Origin: Arenibacter certesii DSM 19833
GTDB lineage: Bacteria > Bacteroidota > Bacteroidia > Flavobacteriales > Flavobacteriaceae
NCBI RefSeq assembly: GCF_000429545.1
Contig: NZ_AUCB01000011.1
Location: 62,001-126,000, forward strand
Direction: 5' to 3'
DNA length: 64,000 nt
In this document: positions 46,533 to 55,618 of the stretch, one piece after another
Layout: every line of letters starts with the position of its first letter
Position numbering within the stretch: position 1 is the stretch's first letter
The notes under the pieces: generated by a model
The model's database searches: none
What the model saw: only the letters and a program-made list of their open reading frames with translations
What the model was told of the DNA's origin: nothing
Position numbers and translations under genes: made by a program

Positions 46533-47252
46533 TTAATTTTCTATCACAGAATTAAATCCCTTAACTTCTCCCATACTAAAGTTAAATGGCCCCAATTGGT
46601 GGCTAGCAGGAAGTAACGCCCCACTATCCATTACTTGCCATCCTTCCCATGTGGCTTCTAAACCGCCAATGGGAATAATTTTCACCCACATCTTAAAGCT
46701 TTGTGGAATTCCCTCTTCATCTAAAACCCATAAATATGAATCTCCTGGAGTATCTCCTCCGGTGGTATAGGTAACCAGAAGGCCATAAGTTTCATTATCA
46801 AATGGCACCAAACTCCGCTGGGTACCCTTATCGAATACTTTATAAGGGGCTACTAACCAAAAAGAATCATTGTTAAAATAAGTTCGGGCCTTTTCCATTA
46901 TTTTCTTCTTTTCCTCACCAACTATTGCTTCTCCATTTTTTAACGCTTCGCCTAGATTGCTAACCTTTAAATTTAGAATTACAGTATAGGCATCCCAATT
47001 TACTTCTACTAGATTTTCCTGTTTATCCCATAAATAATGATGTTTGTTATTAGTAAAGGACCATTCCAAGAAACGGGTGTTTTTATAGGCCTCATAGTTA
47101 AGGGCAGTGAGCATTTTACTGGCTAGTGCATCTGCTTCTATGCTAGGAGAATTTTGGGGGCGCGACTCATGCAACAAGGCAAAAAGAGTTCCTGCTACTA
47201 CTAATAGCAGTATGAAAGCGACAAGTAAAAATTTCCCAATTTTCTTTATCAT
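46533..47252 (-). CDS. Hypothetical membrane-anchored protein
   Basis: A 239-residue protein that I do not recognise. An N-terminal hydrophobic helix (FLLVAFILLLVVAGTLFALL) anchors it; the rest is likely periplasmic. The domain is rich in Trp and beta-type segments (FLEWSFTNNKHHYLWDKQ, FWLVAPYKVFDKG, ATWEGWQVMDSG), reminiscent of LolA/LolB-like lipoprotein-handling folds found in other bacteroidotal outer-membrane proteins, though no motif proves this. It lies 12 bases downstream of the gamma-glutamyltransferase gene and is probably co-transcribed with it. Confidence 0.7.
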   Translation of the reverse strand: MIKKIGKFLLVAFILLLVVAGTLFALLHESRPQNSPSIEADALASKMLTALNYEAYKNTRFLEWSFTNNKHHYLWDKQENLVEVNWDAYTVILNLKVSNLGEALKNGEAIVGEEKKKIMEKARTYFNNDSFWLVAPYKVFDKGTQRSLVPFDNETYGLLVTYTTGGDTPGDSYLWVLDEEGIPQSFKMWVKIIPIGGLEATWEGWQVMDSGALLPASHQLGPFNFSMGEVKGFNSVIEN

Positions 47253-47264
47253 ATGTAACGCTCC

Positions 47265-48953
47265 TTAAAAGCCAACGGCAGTATCATCTCCCCGGTGGTC
47301 CGCTCCTCCTTCCAACCTACCATCGGGTAATACCATAATAGCATCTACTTTTCCTATTATCGGAGTTCGTTCCTCGTTTATGACATATCCTTTTTCTTTT
47401 AACTCAATCATTAGATCCGGAGAGAAACCATTAGGCTCAAAAACTACATTGTCTGGCATCCATTGATGGTGAAATCTTGGCGCATTAACTGCCTCTTGCA
47501 TACTCATATTAAATTCGTATCCATTCAAAATAGTTTGTGCCACTGCTGTAATTATAGTAGATCCACCTGGGGTACCCACTACCATCCATAATTTTCCGTT
47601 TTTCTCTACAATAGTAGGGGTCATACTGCTCAGCATTCTTTTTCCGGGCATAATGCTATTGGCCTCTGCGCCAATCAATCCAAACATATTGGGGACGCCT
47701 GGTTTAGCGCTAAAGTCATCCATTTCGTTGTTTAAGAAAAAACCTAATTCCTCTGAAAATAGTTTGGAACCATAACCACCATTTATAGTAGTGGTAGCGG
47801 ACACGGCATTTCCAAAACTATCTACGATAGAGTAGTGTGTAGTCTCATCACTTTCTACAATAGTTACATCGCCATGGGATACGGCTGTAGATTTTGTGGC
47901 CTTGTCAAAGCTAAAGTCGGCCATTCTACTTTGTATATAACTATCACTTAACAATTCGTTCATCGGTATTGCCACATAATCCGGATCGCCCAAATAGTAA
48001 TTTCTGTCGGCATAAGCTCTTCTAGCTGCTTCCGTAAATAATTGTATTGTCTTGGCCGAATTATGTCCAAATTTAGAAATCTCGTGAGGTTCCATCATTT
48101 TAAGGATCTGCTGTATAGTAAAACCACCACTACTAGGCGGACTCATAGAAATGATATCTAAATCCTTATAGGAGAATTTAAGGGGAGCACGCCATTTGGC
48201 CTCGTACAGCGCTAAGTCTTCCATAGAAACATATCCTCCCATGTCTTGAATAAAAGCACTTAACTTCTCAGCTATTTCACCCTTATAAAATCCGTCTTTC
48301 CCTTCCTCGGCAATTTTTCTCATAACCCTAGCCAAGGCCTTATATTTAATAGTATCCCCTTTTTTATAGGGTTGGGCAAAAAATGTGCTATCTCCATTAA
48401 CCTCAATAAACTGACTTCTGTAAGAGGCTAATCGGTCTTCTTGCTTTTGGGTAACTACCACACCTTTTTCTGCTAATGCGATTACGGGGGCCAATAATTC
48501 TTTTAAGGGCATGGTCCCAAATTTTTCATGTACCGCCATTACGCCAGCTACCGTCCCTGGAACTCCTACAGCGGTTGCACCCACAGTGCTTTTGCCCGGA
48601 ATAACATTACCCAAAGAATCCAAATACATATCCTTATGGGCTGTCATAGGGGCTTTTTCACGATAGTCTATACCACCAAAATCACCATCGGCCTTCCTAT
48701 AGACCATAAATCCGCCACCACCAACATTTCCCGCAAAGGGAAAGGCCACGGCAAGTGCTAATTCTGTTGCTACCATAGCATCAAAGGCGTTACCACCTTT
48801 TTGTAAGATATCTGATCCAATTTTGGAGGCTTCCTCACGTGCAGAGACCACCATAGCATTTTCTGTTACCAAACCTGTAGGGACAGGAACAGCTTTCTTA
48901 CAAGAAACAAATGCGATAAGCAATAGCGCGACAATAAACTGATGTAATTTCAT
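47265..48953 (-). CDS. ggt: Gamma-glutamyltransferase/glutathione hydrolase, lipoprotein
   Basis: A 562-residue Ntn-hydrolase that cleaves gamma-glutamyl bonds, for example in glutathione. The precursor self-cleaves before the catalytic Thr in ETTHYSIVDSFGNAVS (around residue 380), giving large and small subunits. N-terminal segment VSAREEASKIGSDILQKGGN and the oxyanion-related segment GKRMLSSMTPTIV with GTPGGSTI are present. The signal peptide ends in lipobox AFVSC, so it is probably anchored in a membrane and faces the periplasm or outside. Neighbours on the same strand: an ACP phosphodiesterase gene 36 bases upstream and a membrane-anchored protein 12 bases downstream. Confidence 0.93.
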   Translation of the reverse strand: MKLHQFIVALLLIAFVSCKKAVPVPTGLVTENAMVVSAREEASKIGSDILQKGGNAFDAMVATELALAVAFPFAGNVGGGGFMVYRKADGDFGGIDYREKAPMTAHKDMYLDSLGNVIPGKSTVGATAVGVPGTVAGVMAVHEKFGTMPLKELLAPVIALAEKGVVVTQKQEDRLASYRSQFIEVNGDSTFFAQPYKKGDTIKYKALARVMRKIAEEGKDGFYKGEIAEKLSAFIQDMGGYVSMEDLALYEAKWRAPLKFSYKDLDIISMSPPSSGGFTIQQILKMMEPHEISKFGHNSAKTIQLFTEAARRAYADRNYYLGDPDYVAIPMNELLSDSYIQSRMADFSFDKATKSTAVSHGDVTIVESDETTHYSIVDSFGNAVSATTTINGGYGSKLFSEELGFFLNNEMDDFSAKPGVPNMFGLIGAEANSIMPGKRMLSSMTPTIVEKNGKLWMVVGTPGGSTIITAVAQTILNGYEFNMSMQEAVNAPRFHHQWMPDNVVFEPNGFSPDLMIELKEKGYVINEERTPIIGKVDAIMVLPDGRLEGGADHRGDDTAVGF

Positions 48954-48989
48954 AAATCTACAGTTGTTAGATGTTTGTAATATTTAGTT

Positions 48990-49583
48990 CTATTGGTCTG
49001 TTAATTCAATATATTTTGCTCTTGCATGGACCATAAGTTCGGCAAAAAAAATGGTAAACTCATTTTCAAATTCGGTGTAATGTTCTTTTAAATCTCCTAT
49101 GGCTAGATTCATTTTGGATTTGTTTCCTGTACGCTGGTTTAAACCCCTCAACACCCCTGATATACCGTCTAAATTGGCGTAATTCAAAAGCCAGTTATCT
49201 TCTATCATATACGGCATCATTCCTTTTATTCTTGGAGGAAGTAATCCGTAATTGCTTTCTAAAAGAGCGTAAAAGTTTTTGGTAAAAATGGGAAGAGGAG
49301 TATCAGAATAATTTAACCAGTTTTTAGCCAAAAAATGATCGTAATAAATATCTACGATAACACCACTATAATGACTATAGTTATTGTGAAGTCGTTTAGT
49401 ACTCTTTCTAAAAGTAGGGTGTTTGTCCGTAAATGTATCAATGGCACGGTGCAGTATAATTCCCTTCTGTACTTTTTCTGGTAGGTGCGTGTAATTATTA
49501 CCTCTAATACTGTCCGCTATAAAATTCCCTATAGTTATTTCATCATCATTGCCGGAAAGGAATATATGTGCCAAAAAATTCAT
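48990..49583 (-). CDS. acpH: Acyl carrier protein phosphodiesterase
   Basis: A 197-residue HD-fold enzyme that removes the phosphopantetheine arm from holo-ACP. The start MNFLAHIFLSGNDDEITIGN and the block KGIILHRAIDTFTDKHP are highly characteristic of AcpH; metal-binding His/Asp residues occur in the latter and in VIVDIYYDHFLAKNW. Cytoplasmic. First in a likely same-strand run with ggt, and divergent from glmM, with 96 bases between starts. Confidence 0.88.
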   Translation of the reverse strand: MNFLAHIFLSGNDDEITIGNFIADSIRGNNYTHLPEKVQKGIILHRAIDTFTDKHPTFRKSTKRLHNNYSHYSGVIVDIYYDHFLAKNWLNYSDTPLPIFTKNFYALLESNYGLLPPRIKGMMPYMIEDNWLLNYANLDGISGVLRGLNQRTGNKSKMNLAIGDLKEHYTEFENEFTIFFAELMVHARAKYIELTDQ

Positions 49584-49679
49584 ACTGACAAAAGAAGGTT
49601 ATTAAGAACTAATTTACAACTTAGGGCCATAGTAATTAAACCTAACCCGTTATATTTGTATAAACTTATAATTGTAAAA

Positions 49680-51068
49680 ATGACTTTAATTAAATCCATT
49701 TCAGGAATCCGAGGCACTATCGGAGGAAAACCAGGAGACAATTTAACACCTATAGATGCAGTGAAATTTGCTGCTGCTTATGGAATTTGGTTAAAAGACT
49801 ATTCCAAAAAAGAAAAATTAAAAGTAGTAATAGGAAGGGATGCCCGACTATCAGGTGAAATGATCCAGAATTTGGTAGTTTCTACTTTGGTAGGCCTTGG
49901 TATAGATATAATAGATTTAGATCTTTCAACCACCCCAACTGTGGAAATAGCCGTTCCCTTGGAAAATGCCGATGGTGGAATTATTCTAACCGCTAGCCAT
50001 AATCCTAAGCAATGGAATGCCCTTAAACTTCTAAATGAAAAAGGAGAATTTTTGGATGCTGAACAAGGCGCCAAAATATTGGAAATTGCAGCGGAAGAGG
50101 CGTTTGTTTTTGCAGAAGTAGACGATTTGGGAACAATTACCCGAAACGATTCTTATATAGATATCCATATCGATGAAGTTTTAAATCTTTCCCTTGTAGA
50201 TGCAGATGTAATTAGGGCTGCTAAATTTAAGGTAGTGGTAGACGGGGTAAATTCTACAGGTGGAATTGCCATCCCCAAGCTCTTAAGAGAATTAGGAGTA
50301 GAGGTTGTAGAGCTTTACTGTGAGCCAACGGGACACTTTCCACATAACCCCGAACCCCTTAAAGAACATTTAGGTGATATCTGTGAATTAGTGGTAAAAG
50401 AAAAAGCAGATTTTGGAATTGTTGTGGATCCTGATGTAGATCGGTTAGCTTTTATAACCAATGAAGGGGAAATGTTTGGAGAAGAATATACTTTGGTTGC
50501 CTGTGCAGATTACGTGCTAGGGAAAACCAAGGGGAATACCGTCTCTAATTTATCGTCTAGTCGTGCTCTAAGGGATATTACCCAGAAACACGGCGGTACT
50601 TATGAAGCGTCTGCAGTAGGCGAGGTGAATGTAGTAACCTTAATGAAAAAGAATAAGGCCATAATTGGAGGTGAAGGTAATGGTGGTATTATCTATCCAG
50701 AGAGTCACTATGGTCGCGACTCCCTTGTAGGAACCGCGCTGTTTTTAATGCTGATGGCAGAAAAAGGAGGTACCGTAAGTGAACTTAGGGCTAGTTACCC
50801 AAGTTACTTTATGAGTAAAAAGAAAATTGAATTGACTCCAGGGTTGGATGTTGATGGTATTTTAACAGCTATGGCGGAAAAATACAAGAATGAGGAAATC
50901 TCTACTATTGACGGGGTTAAAATTGACTTCCCCGAAAATTGGGTGCATTTACGTAAATCTAACACTGAGCCAATTATCAGAATATATACCGAAGCGAAAA
51001 GTCAGGCTGATGCAGATACACTTGCTGATCGGATTATAGGAGAGATTAAAGCGGTAGCCGGATTATAA
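49680..51068 (+). CDS. glmM: Phosphoglucosamine mutase/phosphomannomutase family
   Basis: A 462-residue alpha-D-phosphohexomutase, most likely GlmM, converting glucosamine-6-phosphate to glucosamine-1-phosphate for peptidoglycan and lipid A precursors. The phosphoserine loop is TASHNPKQWN, the metal loop DPDVDRLA and the sugar-binding loop GEGNGG; the phosphate-binding loop RKSNTEPIIRIY is near the end. I choose the ATG at 49680 because the protein then begins SISGIRGTIGG like the family; the longer frame from 49485 would overlap acpH. GlmM versus phosphomannomutase specificity is a judgement. A strong terminator follows. Confidence 0.87.
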   Translation: MTLIKSISGIRGTIGGKPGDNLTPIDAVKFAAAYGIWLKDYSKKEKLKVVIGRDARLSGEMIQNLVVSTLVGLGIDIIDLDLSTTPTVEIAVPLENADGGIILTASHNPKQWNALKLLNEKGEFLDAEQGAKILEIAAEEAFVFAEVDDLGTITRNDSYIDIHIDEVLNLSLVDADVIRAAKFKVVVDGVNSTGGIAIPKLLRELGVEVVELYCEPTGHFPHNPEPLKEHLGDICELVVKEKADFGIVVDPDVDRLAFITNEGEMFGEEYTLVACADYVLGKTKGNTVSNLSSSRALRDITQKHGGTYEASAVGEVNVVTLMKKNKAIIGGEGNGGIIYPESHYGRDSLVGTALFLMLMAEKGGTVSELRASYPSYFMSKKKIELTPGLDVDGILTAMAEKYKNEEISTIDGVKIDFPENWVHLRKSNTEPIIRIYTEAKSQADADTLADRIIGEIKAVAGL

Positions 51069-51100
51069 TGGATAATTTGGTTCGTATACAATTAAACTAT

Positions 51101-51142
51101 ATTTTTAAAGGTCCTGGTTCTTTCCGGGACCTTTTATTTTCT
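51101..51142 (+). terminator. Rho-independent terminator after glmM
   Basis: Arms at 51107-51117 and 51124-51134 pair over 11 positions (one T-G wobble) around a 6-base loop; TATTTT follows. It lies before the ATG at 51173, which argues against the longer frame of the next gene starting at 51068. Confidence 0.85.
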
Positions 51143-51172
51143 ATACATTTCCTTAATTTTAAAATTACCATA

Positions 51173-51961
51173 ATGAAATTAACTTGGATAAAGTTGTTAC
51201 ATATTGGAGCCATATTAGCGTCAATCCCTAAAGTAAATGCCCAAACGGACACACTAAGAATAATGAGTTTCAATATTCTTCACGGGGCAACAGTTAAAAA
51301 CGATTTCAATTTGGATACCCTTGCTGGGGTAATCAATAGTTATCAACCACATTTAGTAGCATTACAGGAGGTAGATTTTAAAACGAAGCGTGCAAAGGAA
51401 TATGATCTACCCACAGAATTGGGCCATAGAACAAAAATGGCCTCTCTTTTTGGCCGTGCAATGTACTACGATGGTGGAGAGTATGGGGAAGGTGTGCTGT
51501 CTAAATTCACCTTTGTTGAAACCGAAAATTTTGCCTTACCTCATTTACCAACTTCGGAACCTCGAGCTGCATTGATTACTAGAGTAAGAACAAAAAAAGG
51601 GAATATTATTCAGTTTGTAGCCACGCATTTAGACCATTTGGAAGATAATACGGATAGAGTGATGCAGGCGAAAGCTCTGGTGGAAAAACTGAAAGATTCT
51701 CCATATCCTACTATTCTTGCCGGTGATTTAAATGCACAACCTAAGGACGAGTCTATAAAATTATTGTTAGCAGAATTTACAAAACCCGAAACACCAAATG
51801 CCTATTTACCTACTTGGCCTTCAGATAATCCAAGGATAAATATAGATCATATACTATATAATGTACCCCAGAAATGGAAGGTAACAGATTATCAAGTGCT
51901 TTGTGAGAACTATGCAACAGATCACTGTGTGGTAATGGCTACTTTGGTATTTACTCCTTAA
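51173..51961 (+). CDS. Exported endonuclease/exonuclease/phosphatase-fold hydrolase
   Basis: A 262-residue secreted protein. A Sec signal peptide (LLHIGAILASIPKVNAQ) precedes the EEP fold, whose metal and catalytic motifs are LRIMSFNILHG, ALQEVDFKT (Glu), VATHLDHLEDN (His/Asp), LAGDLNAQP (Asp-x-Asn), NIDHILYN (Asp-His) and ATDHCVVMATL (final His). All are intact. The frame is open from 51068, but a terminator lies in that extension, so the ATG at 51173 is chosen. Substrates in this family range from nucleic acids to sphingomyelin and inositol phosphates; unknown here. Confidence 0.85.
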   Translation: MKLTWIKLLHIGAILASIPKVNAQTDTLRIMSFNILHGATVKNDFNLDTLAGVINSYQPHLVALQEVDFKTKRAKEYDLPTELGHRTKMASLFGRAMYYDGGEYGEGVLSKFTFVETENFALPHLPTSEPRAALITRVRTKKGNIIQFVATHLDHLEDNTDRVMQAKALVEKLKDSPYPTILAGDLNAQPKDESIKLLLAEFTKPETPNAYLPTWPSDNPRINIDHILYNVPQKWKVTDYQVLCENYATDHCVVMATLVFTP

Positions 51962-52112
51962 TTATTTATTTCTGAAGAGGGGTGTTACGGACTAATTTAT
52001 CAGTCGGGTGCTCTCCAGTGTAACTCCATGCCAGGGGCAGTATGAGGTATTCTGTTTTTTTAAATATAAGTAAACCGCTCTGTTTTTAACAAAAATTACT
52101 GATAAAAACAGC

Positions 52113-53000
52113 CTACTTAAACTCGGCAGGAACCTTGTCCCGATGTTTCCATCTTCTGTGGGTCCACAGGTAATAATCCGGTTTATCCCTGATCTGTTGT
52201 TCGGTAAGACGTAAGAATTGCTCAGTTATCTCATTTTCTTTCGTTTCCCCGCCCGATAAGGTGATAGGGATAAATTCTGCTTCGTAATTTCCGCGTTTCA
52301 CCTTTGAAACTTTTAAAAAAACAACTGCCAAATCTAATTTACGGGCTAAAGCCTCGGCACCATTATAAACAGGTACTTTTATTCCCATAAAATCACTCCA
52401 ATAATGGGCCCGTTGTGCCATTGGAGACTGGTCGCTTACCATCCCATAAACAGAACGTACATTTCTTCGCTCGTTATAGAGAACAGTTTTTGGAGTTTCA
52501 TTGGTAGTAATAGGAGTAGTGTTCCATTTTGCCCTTATCCGTTTTACTAGTCGGTCAAAATAAGGATTTCCTATTTTCTGATATACGGCATAACCTTTGG
52601 CATCTATATAATTGTTGATGCTAACATTCCACTCCCAATTTGCATAATGAGAACATACTACCAAGATACTTTTCTTCCGTGAAATCTTCTGTAGCAGTTC
52701 AATGTTGGTAACATGGTACCGTTGTTTTACTTTTTCTTTAGATAAGGCCATGGTCTTTACCATTTCTAAAAACATATCGCACATATGATGGTAGAAGGAT
52801 TTTCTAATCCCTAACAGTTCTTCCTTATCTTTATTGGGGAAAACAAGTTTTAAATTGTTTAATACCACCTCTTTTCGATATCCTACTACATGGTAGACCA
52901 AAAAAAATACAAAATCAGAAAACGCGTAAAACAGTCTATATGGAAGTATGGAAATAATCCATAAGAAAGGAAATACTAATAGAAAAACAACAAGCTGCAT
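52113..53000 (-). CDS. LpxL/HtrB-like lipid A acyltransferase
   Basis: A 295-residue inner-membrane acyltransferase of the lysophospholipid/late lipid A family. Starting at the ATG at 53000 puts the membrane anchor (LVVFLLVFPFLWIISILPYR) at the N terminus, as expected; the frame extends to 53135 but would run into the rhomboid gene. The catalytic His-x4-Glu motif is in VCSHYANWEWNV, and the partner block is SDQSPMAQRAHYW. Known function is transfer of a secondary acyl chain to lipid A. Divergent from the rhomboid gene with 58 bases between starts. Confidence 0.87.
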   Translation of the reverse strand: MQLVVFLLVFPFLWIISILPYRLFYAFSDFVFFLVYHVVGYRKEVVLNNLKLVFPNKDKEELLGIRKSFYHHMCDMFLEMVKTMALSKEKVKQRYHVTNIELLQKISRKKSILVVCSHYANWEWNVSINNYIDAKGYAVYQKIGNPYFDRLVKRIRAKWNTTPITTNETPKTVLYNERRNVRSVYGMVSDQSPMAQRAHYWSDFMGIKVPVYNGAEALARKLDLAVVFLKVSKVKRGNYEAEFIPITLSGGETKENEITEQFLRLTEQQIRDKPDYYLWTHRRWKHRDKVPAEFK

Positions 53001-53058
53001 GCAAAGAGGATTAGTCGAAATATAATTATATTTGGCGTCAAAGATAATCCATTTAAAT

Positions 53059-53709
53059 ATGAATGACATCCATTTTGCCACCATAGCTATCATGGCAATC
53101 AACTTAATTGCCTCTTTAAAAGGTTTTAATGACACTCATTTTTTTGAACGCTACAAATTTGGAGTGGGAGCTATACAAGCAGGACAAAAGGACAGAATGG
53201 TTACTTCGGGATTCTTGCACGTAGATTTCTCGCACCTTTTCTTTAATATGTTTACCCTCTTTTTCTTTGCTCCCGTGGTAATCAATTGGTTTGGGCCAGG
53301 GAAATTCTTAATAATTTACTTTATAAGCCTAATAGCAGGTAGTCTATTAGCCTTGTTCTTTCACAAAAAAGAACCTTATTATAGTGCCGTAGGGGCCAGT
53401 GGTGCAGTAACCGGTATTTTATATGCTGCCATATTATTGGAACCTGGTATGAGGTTGGGGATAATGTTTATTCCTATTCCGTTGCCTGCCTACGTATTGG
53501 GAATTCTATATTTGTTCTACTCTATTTATGGAATGAAAACCAGATTAGGGAATATTGGGCATACCGCACATTTTGGTGGGGCAATAGGTGGTTTTGTAAC
53601 GACATTGCTTTTTAAGCCAGACCTCTTTATTACCGATACATGGATGGTGATATTGCTGGCAGTTCCCATTATCATATTATTTATTCTGGGTAAAATGGGT
53701 AAGCTGTAA
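53059..53709 (+). CDS. Rhomboid-family intramembrane serine protease
   Basis: A 216-residue, six-helix membrane protease. The nucleophile Ser is in VGASGAVTGILYA and the catalytic His in NIGHTAHFGGAIGGF. The usual N-terminal-side Asn/His for the oxyanion hole lies in HVDFSHLFFNMFTLFFFAP. The ATG at 53059 is preferred over an upstream in-frame start at 53032. Known rhomboids cleave transmembrane segments; substrate unknown. The gene faces the TlpA-like gene across a terminator hairpin. Confidence 0.9.
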   Translation: MNDIHFATIAIMAINLIASLKGFNDTHFFERYKFGVGAIQAGQKDRMVTSGFLHVDFSHLFFNMFTLFFFAPVVINWFGPGKFLIIYFISLIAGSLLALFFHKKEPYYSAVGASGAVTGILYAAILLEPGMRLGIMFIPIPLPAYVLGILYLFYSIYGMKTRLGNIGHTAHFGGAIGGFVTTLLFKPDLFITDTWMVILLAVPIIILFILGKMGKL

Positions 53710-53746
53710 AAAAAAAGAGGTCTAAAACTTCTAGTAATAGACCTCT
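53708..53746 (-). terminator. Terminator of the TlpA-like gene
   Basis: Nine-base perfect arms AGAGGTCTA (53716-53724) and TAGACCTCT (53738-53746). The A-run at 53708-53716 is the T tract on the minus strand, so it mainly serves the minus-strand gene, though it also follows the rhomboid stop. Confidence 0.8.
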
Positions 53747-53765
53747 CAATAAAGCAAATTTTATA

Positions 53766-54896
53766 TTAATTAAGTAGCTCAGAAATTTTCTCTTCCAAAG
53801 CAGGACCACGTAAGTTTTTTGCAATAATTACTCCGTTTTCATCTAGGATGAAAGTTGCGGGGATAGCATCTACGTTGTATAGTTTAGCGATAGCGTCATC
53901 AAAATAATCCAAACTAGAGATATGGCTCCAAGTTAAATTGTCATCGGCAATCGCTTTTTTCCAATCTTCTTCTTTTCGGTCTAAGGAAACGCCTATAATA
54001 TTTAATCCTTTCTCGTGGTATTTGTTGTATACTCTTACTACATTAGGATTTTCTACTCTACATGGCTTACACCAAGCAGCCCAGAAATCTATTATAGTAA
54101 CTTTACCCATCGCTTCTTTTAAAGAGATTTCACCACCATCTGGAGTTGGACCGGAAAAATCGGGAGCAACAGCACCAATGGAGGTGCTTTTCCCTTTTTC
54201 TTCTCTTGCTTTTGCCGCAGTAAGGCTAGTAGCAATTTGTTTACCTGGAACTGTCTCCTTAATTTCTGGAGTTAGAGCATCATACATTTCTTGTGCTTCA
54301 GCACTCTCTATAATTCTTCCGTTTAAGGCTTTATCTATTAATAGAGCAGAGATAAGTCCATTTGGATTATCCTTGATAAACTGTAATTCAAAATTCTTAT
54401 ACTCTTCTTGTAGTTCCCCAAATTCGTCCTGAAGCGACTTTATAGTGGCTTCATTTCCAGCCATGCTAGCTTCTTGTAGGTCTTGCTGTATGGACATTGC
54501 CTTGTCAGACAACGATCTAGAGTTATCCAAATATTTAAAGAAGATATCGTTCTGAACTGTTCCTTTTACCTTGGCAAAATTTAGGCTATCCTTATGAGCT
54601 GTTAATTCAATAGTCCCATTGTCGGCAACAAGCGGGGTATATCCCTGTACATTGTCTACAAACACATAGATTAAATCTGGGGATTCTGCAGTACCGGCTA
54701 CACTAAACTTTCCATTTTGAACGGTAGTAGTATCAATATCAAAAGGCTGATTGTTTTCGTTGATCTTTCGTATAAATACTTGCGTACCGTCCTCAACGTC
54801 TCCAGATAAAGAGCCGTTTAAGACATAGCCTTCCGGTTTGTTGTTACAAGCAACCAGACCGACTATTACGGAAAGGGATAAAAATAATTTCTTCAT
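53766..54896 (-). CDS. TlpA/ResA-like thiol-disulfide lipoprotein with DUF4369 domain
   Basis: A 376-residue lipoprotein from the ATG at 54896 (nine in-frame codons upstream are discarded because they precede the signal peptide). The lipobox is GLVAC. Residues 25-120 form a DUF4369-type beta domain (YVLNGSLSGDVEDGTQVFIR), then a helical linker, then a thioredoxin fold with active site WAAWCKPCRVENP and cis-Pro segment DAIPATFILDENG. Such proteins reduce or exchange disulfides in the periplasm, often for cytochrome maturation. Own terminator; not in an operon. Confidence 0.9.
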   Translation of the reverse strand: MKKLFLSLSVIVGLVACNNKPEGYVLNGSLSGDVEDGTQVFIRKINENNQPFDIDTTTVQNGKFSVAGTAESPDLIYVFVDNVQGYTPLVADNGTIELTAHKDSLNFAKVKGTVQNDIFFKYLDNSRSLSDKAMSIQQDLQEASMAGNEATIKSLQDEFGELQEEYKNFELQFIKDNPNGLISALLIDKALNGRIIESAEAQEMYDALTPEIKETVPGKQIATSLTAAKAREEKGKSTSIGAVAPDFSGPTPDGGEISLKEAMGKVTIIDFWAAWCKPCRVENPNVVRVYNKYHEKGLNIIGVSLDRKEEDWKKAIADDNLTWSHISSLDYFDDAIAKLYNVDAIPATFILDENGVIIAKNLRGPALEEKISELLN

Positions 54897-54944
54897 TGTT
54901 TTATTGTTTTTAAAGTGGTGCAAATGTACTTATATATGGTTGAT

Positions 54945-54986
54945 AAAAAAAGCCAAAAGCAGTACATAAGGGCTTCTGGCTTTTTA
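54945..54986. terminator. Hairpin terminator between beta-barrel and TlpA-like genes
   Basis: Arms 54951-54960 and 54972-54981 pair with one mismatch; an A-run precedes and a T-run follows. It should end transcription of the minus-strand beta-barrel gene. Confidence 0.75.
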
Positions 54987-55004
54987 TTTGATTAGGGTGC
55001 TTCC

Positions 55005-55514
55005 TTAAAATTGGTAGCGTATTCCTAGGGCAATATCAAAATCGAAGTTATTCGAGAAATTTTTATAACCTACTAGTCCAATTTCTGGCCTAAAATCTAA
55101 GGATAGCAATAAGGGAATATCAAAGTTGTATTCCACACCAATATCCCCTGCAGCAAAGACAAAGAGACCTCCATCTGGAGTGTAGGGTTCTTTATTATTG
55201 CCGGTTCTAGTAACAAAATCTACACTTCCTAAACCTCCTCCAGCACCGTAATACCAGTTGAAGTTTCCGTCTATAGGAAACACCCATTGGTAAAGGCCCG
55301 ACACTTTAAAGGCGTTAAAATACCTACTATCTCGCCAGCCAAGATTGGCTTCCAGTCTGTTATACTGAAAAAGGGACTTTTGATAAGAAATCTCGGCACC
55401 AAAACCATCGCTGTCTCCCAAGCGAAGACCAATGGAGTGATCAGATATTTCTTGAGCGCTAACAGAGTACCAAGAGCAACACAGTACCAAAGCAAATAAT
55501 TTAATGATTTTCAT
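55005..55514 (-). CDS. Outer-membrane beta-barrel protein, small
   Basis: A 169-residue exported protein from the ATG at 55514; the frame opens further upstream, but this start places a signal peptide (IIKLFALVLCCSWYSVSAQ) at the N terminus. The mature part alternates polar and hydrophobic residues in eight or so strands (SIGLRLGDSDGFGAEISYQK, LEANLGWRD, WYYGAGGGLG) and ends in RYQF, the terminal aromatic typical of outer-membrane barrels. Similar to small flavobacterial OmpW/PorT-like barrels of unknown function. Transcribed away from the FAD oxidase gene. Confidence 0.78.
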   Translation of the reverse strand: MKIIKLFALVLCCSWYSVSAQEISDHSIGLRLGDSDGFGAEISYQKSLFQYNRLEANLGWRDSRYFNAFKVSGLYQWVFPIDGNFNWYYGAGGGLGSVDFVTRTGNNKEPYTPDGGLFVFAAGDIGVEYNFDIPLLLSLDFRPEIGLVGYKNFSNNFDFDIALGIRYQF

Positions 55515-55618
55515 GGGGTTCTTAATTTTGAGTATAGTTAAAAATGAAAGTTTCCTTGTCACGCTCAAACAATAATAACTTATTTTAGTGGCCAAAATTG
55601 TACTGAGCTTTAAAAACC

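Noticed and set aside
49485-49679. N-terminal extension of the GlmM frame
   Set aside because: It overlaps acpH on the other strand, and GlmM proteins begin at the segment that starts at 49680.
51068-51172. N-terminal extension of the EEP-fold hydrolase frame
   Set aside because: The extension contains a strong rho-independent terminator for glmM and would bury the signal peptide.
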